Positions 8,838-17,559 of a stretch of 64,000 nucleotides of DNA are shown here, one piece after another. The notes below the pieces were generated by a model, which did not search any database, was not told the origin of the DNA, and saw only the letters and a program-made list of their open reading frames with translations. Position numbers and translations under genes: made by a program. The number at the start of each line of letters is the position of its first letter. Position 1 is the stretch's first letter. This DNA is from an uncultured Eubacterium sp. GTDB taxonomy: Bacteria; Bacillota; Clostridia; Lachnospirales; Lachnospiraceae. The stretch covers positions 124,001 to 188,000 of the forward strand of contig CAJUAU010000003.1 in NCBI GenBank assembly GCA_910584645.1, read 5' to 3'.

Positions 8838-8880
8838 CGCTCTCATTCCTTTCTTTTTGCTGCCATAACACCATGATAGG

Positions 8881-8961
8881 GGAAGAATGCCTGTTTGAAG
8901 CGAACTTGTTCGCCCGGCATTCTTCCGGCATGTAAAGGTTTGCAAATATTTCCTTTACATG
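8881..8961. repeat. two intercistronic hairpins
   Basis: Perfect stems GAAGAATGCC/GGCATTCTTC (8882-8924, with inner GCGAAC/GTTCGC) and GCATGTAAAGG/CCTTTACATGC (8929-8961). They fill the gap between YqaJ and the DUF4406-like gene. Neither has a clear T-tract, so RNA processing or stability elements are more likely than terminators. Confidence 0.6.
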
Positions 8962-8963
8962 CT

Positions 8964-10001
8964 TTATGCCGGCTCAATCCTTACCTTAACTTTCCTGCTT
9001 TCTGAAATTTTCAGTACCTCATCATAAACCGACGGGTACTTCTCCTTCAGTGCTTTGGAATCCGGCCTGCGTGTCTTTCTGGTTACGAAGTCAATCAGGA
9101 GTTTGTCACTGGTGGTTGTCAGAACCCCATGCTCATGCTCCTTCATTGCTTCTGCAATCCGCACACTGTGTGCTTCAATCTCCTTTTCCAGTTTTTTAAT
9201 TTCTGCATTTCTTGTCGTCAGCTCCCCCTGCAGCATGGCAATCTTCCGCAAAGATTTCTCATACTTACCGGAAAATTCCACCGTAGGAAGATTTTTCTGG
9301 CTGCTGCCATAGATACGTGCCAGCGATTCCAGTGCCAGTTTCGGCTTCACATCCTGCATGGTGGGCGGCTTGTCATTTTCAAGGCTCCAGATCCATTCCT
9401 CCAGTCTTTCAAAAATCATGTCTTCTTTTGCCCTGTCCCGTACAATCTCCGGCATTGCCAGATCGTTGTCCGGGTTATTGCCCCACACTGCCGAAAATGC
9501 ACCGATATCCACATCTGCCACCGCCAGGTAAAAACGTAGCTGCAGCTCATAATAAAGAGGAATGGCATCTTCAGCCCAGTCCCCCGCTTTATGGTAGGTA
9601 CAGCTTTTGCATTCCAGAATCCCCGGCTCTCCATCTGACGCACGGGTAAACCGGCGGTCAAAGTTTGCCAGGGCATACGGGTGGTCTGCGTGCTGGTACA
9701 GGTTGGTATCCTCTGTTACGGCATTGCCGGATTTCTGCTCATACCAGTAGGCTGCAATCGGCTCCAGTAAATGTCCCATCTGCAACTGGTTTGCATTGCT
9801 CTTTTCCGGCGGCTTGATCCTGCCCTTTTTGATAAGCCAGAGTTCCAGCGGCGTTGTCCACGGGGAAACCCCGAAAATGGCCGCCACATCACTGCCGCCC
9901 ACCGTATAGGGAATGTCCCCCAGCGGGCCATGCATCCGGCATTCCAGCCAGCGGTCATTGTCCATGCCTGCCGTGTCGATTAATATGTTTGGTTTTCCCA
10001 T
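8964..10001 (-). CDS. YqaJ-family viral-type recombinase/exonuclease
   Basis: A 345-aa protein. Residues ~35-60 (VGGSDVAAIFGVSPWTTPLE) are the YqaJ signature; GHLLEPIAAYWYEQ supplies the conserved glutamate, and GILECKSCTYHKA is the E-x-K of the lambda-exonuclease-like PD-(D/E)XK core, with YYELQLRFYLAV following. The C-terminal third is a coiled coil (MLQGELTTRNAEIKKLEKEI). These nucleases resect double-stranded ends for single-strand annealing. The start ATG overlaps the stop of the upstream gene (TGATG), so translation is coupled. Confidence 0.88.
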   Translation of the reverse strand: MGKPNILIDTAGMDNDRWLECRMHGPLGDIPYTVGGSDVAAIFGVSPWTTPLELWLIKKGRIKPPEKSNANQLQMGHLLEPIAAYWYEQKSGNAVTEDTNLYQHADHPYALANFDRRFTRASDGEPGILECKSCTYHKAGDWAEDAIPLYYELQLRFYLAVADVDIGAFSAVWGNNPDNDLAMPEIVRDRAKEDMIFERLEEWIWSLENDKPPTMQDVKPKLALESLARIYGSSQKNLPTVEFSGKYEKSLRKIAMLQGELTTRNAEIKKLEKEIEAHSVRIAEAMKEHEHGVLTTTSDKLLIDFVTRKTRRPDSKALKEKYPSVYDEVLKISESRKVKVRIEPA

Positions 10002-11143
10002 CAGTAATCCACTCCTTTCGCAAGGTCGTATTCACTCCAGCGGAGCGATAAAGCCCTTGCCATGTTTTCTTCCACAGTAAGCATCTTTGCCTGTGGCGTG
10101 TTCTGTGTTTTGAGAATGTAGGGAATTTCCTGCATTGCCATGAATACATCATGGGCTGTTGCTGCAATCCCGCCATTTGCCATCTCAAACATGGAAATCG
10201 CTTCCACTGCTGCTTTTTTTGGCATACTCAGTTTCTTGCACACACGGGTCATGGCGTTGACCGGATAATCCAGTGAAATCTCCATTAATTTCTGGAGTTT
10301 TGCCACGGAGTCCCCAAACTGTGCAAACAGCTGGTCCAGTTTGTCCGCAAAATCTGCCACTTCCTTTTTATGCCTGTGGTCAACGGAAATGCAGCTGCCG
10401 ATATGGATCGGGTGCTGCCCGCCAACTAGTAACGCTGATACCTTTGCCGAAGCAACCCCAGTATCCGAGGTAATGAAACGGATGCCCGGCATCAGTTTTG
10501 CTGCCATAGCTTTCTGTCCCTGTTCCTCCAGTGTCTTTTTGTAGTCCTCCAGCAGTTCTTCTTTCTGTCCCGGCATGCTCCATGACGCACTCACAAGGGA
10601 ATGGTCACAGTACCCTGTCCCAAAAACGCTGCCCGGAAAGCTCTCATCCAATTTCTTCTGCAGCGCCTCAAGCAGCCCGTCCACAGGAAGCACGGAATAA
10701 TCCATCTCGTCTCCGGAATGTACTGCCGCCACTTTCTCATCCCTGAGAAGTAAAAGAGCCTCCGCATCATATAAGCGAAGTCAGGCATTCAGCACATTGG
10801 CCAGGTCTGTGCGACTCAGCTTGGGAAGTGCCGTTCCACCGATTTTTGCCCGGTCAAGCAGGCTTTTGTAGGCTGTTCCCCGGATGGGGTAATACTGATG
10901 GTCTACCATCATGGCAAGCCCTAAGTTGTCCGTCGTATCTTCCACGGCTTCCTGACTGATTCCCGGTGCAAACAATCCCAGTTTCCCCACAAGGGAGGAA
11001 CCCCGGTCTAAGGGTGACACCTCAAGGTCTTTGACCTTACACCGCTGCCACCTGCTGCTTGTTGACTGATTCCTGTGGTAGTCAATCATCTGTTCATAGG
11101 AATCAAAGGTTGTAAAGTAACTGTCCATACATACATTCTGCAT
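10001..11143 (-). pseudogene. element protein of ~380 codons interrupted by an in-frame UGA
   Basis: One reading frame runs from ATG 11143 (GGAGAG upstream) to 10001 with a single TGA at 10781-10783. Upstream of it the protein ends SRTDLANVLNA; downstream it continues without gap as LRLYDAEALLLLRDEKVAAV and 240 more well-behaved residues. I do not recognise the family; it contains GSSLVGKLGLFAPGIS and a helical C-terminal region. It heads the operon that includes YqaJ and RecD2. The codon may be a point mutation (for example from TGC or TGG), a sequencing error or a readthrough site; the following bases are CTT. Confidence 0.6.
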
Positions 11144-11184
11144 TACGCATCTCTCCTTTCTTTCTGACGGTCAACCGCCCAGTT

Positions 11185-11222
11185 CTATAACAAAAGCCAG
11201 CGAAACAACCGCTGGCTTATTG
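11185..11222 (-). terminator. second leader terminator
   Basis: Minus strand AAGCCAGCG, loop, CGCTGGCTT then TTTGTT. It lies between leader A and the gene starting at 11143, so transcription must pass two terminators in tandem to reach that operon. Confidence 0.75.
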
Positions 11223-11244
11223 TCCAATATAAAATTGTAGAAAC

Positions 11245-11370
11245 AAAAAAAGTGCCATCTGCAATATTTCATGCAAATGACACTGTGAATTTACCTGTTA
11301 AACTGTGTCTGTACGAATACAAACTGGATACTGATATAAGAATTATAACAGAAACCGGTTTGACCGTCAA
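11245..11370 (-). promoter_or_regulatory. promoter-attenuator leader A
   Basis: Minus strand: -35 TTGACG (11365-11370), 17-bp spacer, extended -10 TGT-TATAAT (11342-11347), a start region TATATCAGTATC, then a terminator with arms AGTGTC/GGCACT and TTTTTTTG (to 11245). Leaders B (25838-25959) and C (38491-38610) have the same order. It drives the recombination operon starting at 11143. Confidence 0.75.
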
Positions 11371-11441
11371 TGAAAGAAATTTGAAACAATGTTTTGCACA
11401 TTTAAATCACATTTGAAACATTTAGAAATCCCACAAATTTT

Positions 11442-12824
11442 CTATACTTCAAGGTTCACATAGTCGGAGAACATACTTGCTGCACTTATAGCAAACATTC
11501 TGGAACTTGCACCAAACCTATGATTGCCTAAAACTGTATATCCCCCTCTTTCTCCATAATTATTAACAAAAATAGCATTATACAAATCCGTTATTTTCTG
11601 CTTGTATGATATTTTTTTCTTATTTTCTTCATCTCCAAAAGACTCATCCCCATTTAACAGCCCATGCAAAAACCAGTCACCAAAATCTTTTGTGTCAAAT
11701 ATATCTACCAGCGGCTGAACATTGTTTCCACCAACAAATTCATCATGTAACGTAATGTTAATAATTTTTAATCCTATGATAACAGGAACAATATATAACA
11801 ATATTAGTTTTTGTGCCGCTCCATCTGGAAAAAAGAACTTTGGTTCATCATCTTCAATCGTTGCTCCATACACAGCCGTTTTCACTTGCAGATAAAAACG
11901 TGTAACTTCTCTCAATTCAAAATTGTAGTTCTCTATTATTCTTTTACAAATCATATTTAACACGCATTGAGAATCCGAAGGCAACGCAATTTTATCAAAA
12001 AATCTACTTATATCAGCTGGCGGTATTGCTACGCGAATATCAAAAAATCGATCCAAATACCGACACGAATCAAAGGATTCACCATAGAAATGGCTTATAG
12101 TATACTGAAGTTCTCTCAAATTTACTGAAAAAACAAAAGTAATTCTATCATCACATAAATAATGCTTAATTTGTTCTAATAAATGAACCGCATAACTTGG
12201 TTTACATCGATCCAACTCATCTATAAAAATAATAAGCCTATTACCTCTTTCAATTAATATTTCTGAAAAAAATTCTTTCAGTGTTTCCTCAATATTCTTT
12301 TGTTCCTTAAATTTTTTAAGGGGATTTTCTCCTTTCAGAGCATCAATAATATTGTTAATATTCCGTCCGCTTATCGTCTCAAATATCGAACTAGCCATTT
12401 TAAATACATCACTGTTAGAATCAAAAGGATATGTTAAACCAAGTTGTTTTGTTATCTCATAAACAATTGATAAAACCGGCTTTGTATCGTTATCGTTTTC
12501 CCATGCATCAAAATATATCGCCAAATCATAATTTTCATCCAAAACATCATTGTTTTTTCTAAATGGAACACGGCACAAAATTTTATCCTTTTTATCTTTT
12601 TCCATCTCACATCGCGGATTTTTTGCATTGATCATCAATAATGATTGCTTAACAAAAAAAGTTTTCCCGCTTCCCCATCTACCGTCAATCGCAATAGCAC
12701 CTGCCGTTTCCTGTGCCATTAGTAAATTATAAAAATGTACTAAATCCTTATTTCTCTGTAATATATCTTCATTTAAAGCCTGTATCAGATTTTCTTCTGT
12801 CGGCATCAATTCTAAAGTATTCAT
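11442..12824 (-). CDS. KAP-family P-loop NTPase
   Basis: A 460-aa protein. Walker A is GRWGSGKT at residues 49-55; the KAP-specific YFDAWENDND follows near residue 110; Walker B is IIFIDELDRCKPSYAV near residue 200, the diagnostic KAP motif; FSVNLRELQYTIS is the sensor region. Most KAP proteins have membrane spans inserted in the NTPase; I see none here, and the partner gene supplies one. KAP NTPases recur in bacterial anti-phage systems. The AT-rich composition differs from the flanking recombination genes, suggesting independent acquisition. It starts with a good ribosome site 15 bp after the upstream gene. Confidence 0.85.
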   Translation of the reverse strand: MNTLELMPTEENLIQALNEDILQRNKDLVHFYNLLMAQETAGAIAIDGRWGSGKTFFVKQSLLMINAKNPRCEMEKDKKDKILCRVPFRKNNDVLDENYDLAIYFDAWENDNDTKPVLSIVYEITKQLGLTYPFDSNSDVFKMASSIFETISGRNINNIIDALKGENPLKKFKEQKNIEETLKEFFSEILIERGNRLIIFIDELDRCKPSYAVHLLEQIKHYLCDDRITFVFSVNLRELQYTISHFYGESFDSCRYLDRFFDIRVAIPPADISRFFDKIALPSDSQCVLNMICKRIIENYNFELREVTRFYLQVKTAVYGATIEDDEPKFFFPDGAAQKLILLYIVPVIIGLKIINITLHDEFVGGNNVQPLVDIFDTKDFGDWFLHGLLNGDESFGDEENKKKISYKQKITDLYNAIFVNNYGERGGYTVLGNHRFGASSRMFAISAASMFSDYVNLEV

Positions 12825-12839
12825 ATGCCTTTCACTCCT

Positions 12840-13580
12840 TTATCCTTTTACCAAGACCACATCCGTTATAAATACACTTCCCTTTTGCCCCACACACTCT
12901 TCCGGGAAAAACACAAAACAAATTTCATTTACCGATTTCCAGTCCTCCACAGATTTTATGTATTTCCCCAGTGGCAGAGAAAATTTTTGTTCCTCTGAGG
13001 ATAACTGCAGTTTTCTTCTGCATAGTTTTTTCCCTATACTGGCATTTGTTATTTCCAAGTTGATACATTGTATATTCCCATCTTCCATATACTGAAATTC
13101 TAATGCATAATTCTCATTAACAAAAGTACGCCAGTCACCCATCGGCAATGATTGAATTGTATAACCAATCCATCGGTTCATCTCCGGCTTTGAAGTAATA
13201 TTGCTAAAATCCACTATATAACAATAGTTATTTGCATTACCGGGAGTAATCATTTTACATAAACTTTCTGCCACATTTTCACTATAACTATAACTCTCAT
13301 CCGCTAAAATAGGATATCTGCTTTCTGTTAATATGGGCGGTTCATCAATCTCTCCCAAAATAGTTGCTTCTCTGTAATCGTAATATGTCGCCCCCTCATC
13401 TGCAATGACAGAGTTCTCTTTTGCAATTTTCTGCACTCCATCTCCCGTCTGTATTACTCCAGCATTATTGTTATTAGAATTAGATAATTTAACAACCTTT
13501 GATGCTACAAAAATTGAAATCAGCAAGCTAATAATAGAAGATATGCCTGCTATCACATTAAAACAATCCATCATACTCAT
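12840..13580 (-). CDS. membrane-anchored partner of the KAP NTPase
   Basis: A 246-aa protein with one N-terminal membrane helix (FNVIAGISSIISLLISIFVA, residues 6-25). A short Asn-rich linker follows, then ~190 residues that look like a beta-rich globular domain (CYIVDFSNITSKPEMNRWIG, WRTFVNENYALEFQYMEDGN). That region could be a carbohydrate- or ligand-binding jelly roll, but I cannot name the family. It directly precedes the KAP gene, 15 bp apart and with equal AT-rich composition, so the two probably work together at the membrane. Confidence 0.65.
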   Translation of the reverse strand: MSMMDCFNVIAGISSIISLLISIFVASKVVKLSNSNNNNAGVIQTGDGVQKIAKENSVIADEGATYYDYREATILGEIDEPPILTESRYPILADESYSYSENVAESLCKMITPGNANNYCYIVDFSNITSKPEMNRWIGYTIQSLPMGDWRTFVNENYALEFQYMEDGNIQCINLEITNASIGKKLCRRKLQLSSEEQKFSLPLGKYIKSVEDWKSVNEICFVFFPEECVGQKGSVFITDVVLVKG

Positions 13581-13592
13581 AGAATCTCTCCT

Positions 13593-14621
13593 CTACCTCT
13601 TAGCTTTCCGGTATCCAGCATCCAATGCCTCCTGTTCTGAATGGAAAACTACCAGATTATCAGAATCCGCCATTTCATCATACGAAGCCTGGCCGGGGCA
13701 GTGGTAAATCTTTGATTTTTTATTTCCCCGAATTTCAACCTGTTCTGTCTTTGCGTCTGTCCCGTCTTGTCCATTTTTACTGTATGCATCCGGACTTACC
13801 GTTTCCTGTGCATCCTCCCCCACACCAGATCCACTGTCCTCTTTGCTTTCCCCGGTTGCATAATCAATCTGGATTCCCGGCTGCACGTTATATACAAAGA
13901 CATTAAAACAAATGGCATCGCCTTCATCTTCCACGGAATATGCCTCCATCTGCACACCCTTTGCCAGCAGGTTCTTCCCCTCGAAAACCGGTGTTACCCG
14001 GTAAAGCACATGGTTTCCCGTCTCCTTCACATAATCTGCAACCATGTTTTCAAAAGGCAGCATCCCATCTACATTCATATAGCGGGTACCTGTGATCAGA
14101 TTTTTCTCATTGGCATTTTCTGCCGTCAACTGATACCCAATCAGATGACATCGGTTATACAGGTATTTCCCATCCACAATATCATATTTTACTGTATGCC
14201 ATCCGGAAGGTTTGACTTTTCCAATACCACTACGTTCTTCCGTTGGCATCAGGTCTTTTCCCACATTTGCATACGCCACGCCACATCTTCCCAACGAATC
14301 CAGTTCACTGTACTGCTCAAAGGATTTTTTTGTTTTATCCTTCTCTGTAAATCCCGGCTCGTTGCCATCAATTTCCACATAAGGTTTTCCGGAATATGCC
14401 GGAAGCAGTTGCACGGAAACAGTTCCTTTATCATTGTCTGCCGGGTTTTCTGTTTCAGAAACGTCTGGTTTCCCACTACCCTCCGATGTTTCTGTAGCAG
14501 AAGCAGATGGATCTCCCATCCCTGCCGGATTAAGGTCATCTGCCTGCCCACATGATGTAAAAAGAAGACAGAATACTATCATGCACAAAAAGAGACAGTT
14601 ATGTAATACTGTTTTTTTCAT
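13593..14621 (-). CDS. secreted DNA/RNA non-specific endonuclease lipoprotein
   Basis: A 342-aa protein. The signal sequence ends in lipobox LLFTSC (Cys24), so it is a lipoprotein. Residues ~130-230 are the EndA/NucA-type beta-beta-alpha metal domain: NRCHLIGYQL holds the catalytic His, and ENANEKNLITGTRYMN the metal-binding Asn. A Ser/Gly-rich linker leads to a C-terminal 40-residue module (KIYHCPGQASYDEM ... DAGYRKAKR) resembling metal-binding Ada/Excalibur-like tails. EndA relatives degrade or import extracellular DNA. The following small gene (14626-15039) is often beside it in related elements as far as I recall. Confidence 0.82.
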   Translation of the reverse strand: MKKTVLHNCLFLCMIVFCLLFTSCGQADDLNPAGMGDPSASATETSEGSGKPDVSETENPADNDKGTVSVQLLPAYSGKPYVEIDGNEPGFTEKDKTKKSFEQYSELDSLGRCGVAYANVGKDLMPTEERSGIGKVKPSGWHTVKYDIVDGKYLYNRCHLIGYQLTAENANEKNLITGTRYMNVDGMLPFENMVADYVKETGNHVLYRVTPVFEGKNLLAKGVQMEAYSVEDEGDAICFNVFVYNVQPGIQIDYATGESKEDSGSGVGEDAQETVSPDAYSKNGQDGTDAKTEQVEIRGNKKSKIYHCPGQASYDEMADSDNLVVFHSEQEALDAGYRKAKR

Positions 14622-14625
14622 GAAA

Positions 14626-15039
14626 TTATGTTCTCCTCTCGTATATTTCCTCTGTTATTTTTTCATGGGAAGTACCCGGAAACTCATTCCGTTCTTTTCT
14701 TTCCCACTGGGACAAATCCAAATCCAGGTAAACATCTGCTGGATATGTCCGGTTCCACCAATAAATGATGATCTGTTCCATCTTTTCGATAAAAGGCATC
14801 AGACGATCTGATTCTACCAGACAAATTTCCCCACTGCCAGCCAGGGAAAGGAAATCATTTTCTACCACAAGATCCATTTTCTCCAGACTGCCATATAACT
14901 TATCCGAGTATGGGTTCATCCACAGCGTTTTACCTGTGCAAATTTTCTGGATTCTATCTGTCACTGCCTGGTCCCTGCTCTGCCGCCTATGATTGAACAT
15001 CATCCCTTTTTTATCATCCAAACAAACGATAACTATCAT
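14626..15039 (-). CDS. unknown small protein paired with the nuclease
   Basis: A 137-aa cytosolic protein (no signal peptide). The start chosen is ATG 15039, preceded by GGAGAG. It begins MIVIVCLDDKKGMMFNHRRQ and contains IIIYWWNRTYPADVYLDLDL near the end. I recall this family in clostridial conjugative elements next to the secreted nuclease but do not know its activity. An immunity role for the nuclease is possible by position only. Confidence 0.55.
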   Translation of the reverse strand: MIVIVCLDDKKGMMFNHRRQSRDQAVTDRIQKICTGKTLWMNPYSDKLYGSLEKMDLVVENDFLSLAGSGEICLVESDRLMPFIEKMEQIIIYWWNRTYPADVYLDLDLSQWERKERNEFPGTSHEKITEEIYERRT

Positions 15040-15107
15040 CTTTCTCTCCAAAAATAACAGAGGACTCAAGGCTCAAATAAATGAGCTAAGAGTCCTCTTA
15101 TCATTAC

Positions 15108-16055
15108 TTATGACTGGTTGACTGCCATCTCATCCTCTAACATCATATGGTATGATTCCCGCTGCTCCTCTGGGATTTCTAATGCCTCCATACATTCTTC
15201 CTCTGACAGATTCAACTTTCTCATCATACTAATAATGGCATTAACCAATGTCTCATCCACAATTCCCTGCGAAAGATTACACATCTCCATCGCCTCCGTT
15301 TCCATTGTTTTTGTCATTGCAATATCAAATTCATTCTGCAAAATCTCTTTTTTCTTTTCTGGCTGTACCTTACTTGAAAGAAGCACATCCAACATTTTCA
15401 GAAGCCCTTCATAGTTTTTCTCGGTGCTGCCACCAAGACAAACCACAAGCACAGTCAATAAATCAAAGTTCTCCTGACCTTCCGTTACTTCGCCAATCAG
15501 ATTCCGTTCCTGCATGGAATACTCCGTAATCGTATTTCTACGATACTTAGGCGGTTTTGCACATACCCAGATAGAATATACTTTGCGAATTTCCCCATAA
15601 TTCTCACCAGTAAATATGGTGCCTCGCTGTCCCGAAATCATCCGGCTACAGTAATAAATTCCCCGCTTAACCACCGGATATCCTGGATTAAATTTATTCT
15701 GGCTCTCCACATTGATTAACAGCCGTATCCTCTCGCCATCGTTTGGAGAAACTGCCCAGAAACGGATATCAAACCGTACCGTCCCTTCTGTTATCGTAAC
15801 ATCTTCTGTATTTGTCCCCTCAATAAATTCAACGGACTCATCCTGATGTACCGGCACTTCACCAACTTGCGGCATTCCTTCAATATATTTTTCCTCAATC
15901 TCTTTGGCGGAACAATCCATAAATTCCGATACACAAGTCTTCAAAATCCATGCCAATATCTGTTTACTGGCCAGTAATTTTTTACAACAGTTATCATATG
16001 GTGCATTCTCGCCTGCTGTACCAATGCGTTTCGCTAACATATTTTCAACTTCCAC
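15108..16055 (-). CDS. Rpn-type PD-(D/E)XK nuclease/transposase-family protein
   Basis: A 315-aa protein starting at GTG 16055 with AGGAGG seven bases upstream. The core has VRFDIRFWAVSP followed by RLLINVESQNKFNPGY, the D...E-x-Q form of the PD-(D/E)XK active site seen in Rpn recombination-promoting nucleases. The C-terminal part is helical and ends with LNLSEEECMEALEIPEEQRE, also typical of these proteins. Rpn proteins nick or cut DNA and are abundant in Lachnospiraceae. It is monocistronic, with no flanking inverted repeats visible, so it is not an active insertion sequence. Confidence 0.75.
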   Translation of the reverse strand: MEVENMLAKRIGTAGENAPYDNCCKKLLASKQILAWILKTCVSEFMDCSAKEIEEKYIEGMPQVGEVPVHQDESVEFIEGTNTEDVTITEGTVRFDIRFWAVSPNDGERIRLLINVESQNKFNPGYPVVKRGIYYCSRMISGQRGTIFTGENYGEIRKVYSIWVCAKPPKYRRNTITEYSMQERNLIGEVTEGQENFDLLTVLVVCLGGSTEKNYEGLLKMLDVLLSSKVQPEKKKEILQNEFDIAMTKTMETEAMEMCNLSQGIVDETLVNAIISMMRKLNLSEEECMEALEIPEEQRESYHMMLEDEMAVNQS

Positions 16056-16169
16056 TGTTATCCTCCTTACTCAGATATTATCATAACACAGTCCATGCTA
16101 AATATCCACTTTATTTTGAGAGATGTTTGGGAAAAGCACCGCCCAGAACGGACGGCACCTCTTCCTGTT

Positions 16170-17105
16170 TTATGCAGCACTCCGTTTCAGTTTCCACATC
16201 CCACGTCCGGCATGTTCAAACTGTTTCGGGTTGCACTGCAGTGTCTGGCGGATTTTCTCCCTCCACCACTGATTTTCTTTTGCCTTCTTATGTGACGCAA
16301 TCTGCTTATACAGATACGAAAGCGGTACTGCCTCCTTGCAAGACTCCATGACGGCAGCTACTACATCCCGCCATGTCGCCTCCGGCAGATCCCTCATGTC
16401 ACATTCCTTTTTCTCTGTGACCAGTATTGGCACAATAAGCCCGGCATCTTTCCGCACAATCATCACATACTCATGCATGATGGGAATAAACCTTCCGCTG
16501 TATGTAATACTGTCAGAAAAACAGTTATGCTGTACCTTGATAATGATATTCTCCAGTGTTCCCGGTTTGGCAATCTCTGAGAGCATACTGTACAGATGCC
16601 CTTTTTTCTTGATGTCACCCATCAGGACTGCCATGCGCCCGCCCCGTTCCAGGGCGGAATACTGCTTTAACATCGCATAATTCATTGCCTCCACAAACTG
16701 ATTCCAGTCCGGAATCCGGGACAGGTCATACTCCCTGGGATCATACCCATACTGTTCTTCCACAGCTTTTGCCGGGTACATATTATCCGAGTAGATTACC
16801 ATGTCCCAGTAAGGCGGGTGCCAGAAGATAAATTCCGGACGCTCCGGTATCTCGCTGTGCATCAGGTCAAATCCGCTGTGCAGATCATACAGACTGCTTT
16901 TGATACCCATGTTGTCTGCTGCTGCTTTTGTTGTCCCACTGCCGCACATATAGTCACATATCATCTCCGGATGGAAGAATCCAATCAGGTCTTCTACCAG
17001 TCTGGGGGAACAGTTCCCACGGTAGCGGTTGCTGCCTCCCTCACCACGTTCCGGATAGGAAACAATGCTGGTCAGTGGTTTTATATTTCTTTCCCTGTCA
17101 GCCAT
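16170..17105 (-). CDS. DNA methyltransferase-like protein with HPPY motif
   Basis: A 311-aa protein from ATG 17105 (GGAGG upstream). DYMCGSGTTKAAA around residue 50 is the SAM-binding FxGxG motif I of N4/N6 DNA methylases, placed before FWHPPYWDM, the equivalent of catalytic DPPY with His for Asp. This order suits a beta-class enzyme. The Asp-to-His change makes activity uncertain; similar HPPY proteins occur in mobile elements as far as I recall. The C-terminus (MWKLKRSAA after QFEHAGRG) resembles a small winged-helix recognition domain. No restriction gene is adjacent, so it would be a solitary methylase. Confidence 0.65.
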   Translation of the reverse strand: MADRERNIKPLTSIVSYPERGEGGSNRYRGNCSPRLVEDLIGFFHPEMICDYMCGSGTTKAAADNMGIKSSLYDLHSGFDLMHSEIPERPEFIFWHPPYWDMVIYSDNMYPAKAVEEQYGYDPREYDLSRIPDWNQFVEAMNYAMLKQYSALERGGRMAVLMGDIKKKGHLYSMLSEIAKPGTLENIIIKVQHNCFSDSITYSGRFIPIMHEYVMIVRKDAGLIVPILVTEKKECDMRDLPEATWRDVVAAVMESCKEAVPLSYLYKQIASHKKAKENQWWREKIRQTLQCNPKQFEHAGRGMWKLKRSAA

Positions 17106-17121
17106 ATCTTCGCCTCCTTCA

Positions 17122-17559
17122 TCATCCACCATTTTCCACAGAACAGTAGTCCACTTCAAACACTTCATCCGTCAGAATGGAAATGTACTTTGCCAGAATC
17201 CGGCACAGTGTTTCCTCTGTCAGATTCTGTTCTTTCTCTGAAATATCCCATGGATAGGATGGTTCATAGACCAGATAGGTTTCTGAATTATAATCATCGC
17301 AGGCTGTGAACCGTATATTCTCTGCCTCCAGTATTACATTCTGGAGAACCGTTACCAGCCCCAGATGATACTCCTGGTCAGATTCCAGAATATCATCCAC
17401 GTCTGGTTTTTCGATATGTTGTTCCTTCAGCCAGTTCTGCACCGATTTATAATACTCCGGCGCCAGTTCCAGTAATTTCTGCATCCGCTCCATGGAATCA
17501 CATTCCAGTCTGGATAAACAAACCCCATAGCCGTATGTATGCCAGCTTGTATAACTCAT
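17122..17559 (-). CDS. unknown protein
   Basis: A 145-aa acidic protein, coupled to the gene before it by ATGA overlap and with GGAGGTG upstream. It contains paired short segments (YNSETYLVYEPSYPW, FEVDYCS) but no motif I know. It belongs to a run of three unknown genes between the methylase-like gene and the VWA gene. Confidence 0.55.
   Translation of the reverse strand: MSYTSWHTYGYGVCLSRLECDSMERMQKLLELAPEYYKSVQNWLKEQHIEKPDVDDILESDQEYHLGLVTVLQNVILEAENIRFTACDDYNSETYLVYEPSYPWDISEKEQNLTEETLCRILAKYISILTDEVFEVDYCSVENGG

Noticed and set aside
13767..14555. 262-codon plus-strand open frame
   Set aside because: Antisense to the nuclease gene, whose catalytic motifs fix the real strand.
15108..16055. 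Insertion sequence
   Set aside because: The protein belongs to the Rpn/PD-(D/E)XK transposase family, but no terminal inverted repeats or target duplication are visible around it.
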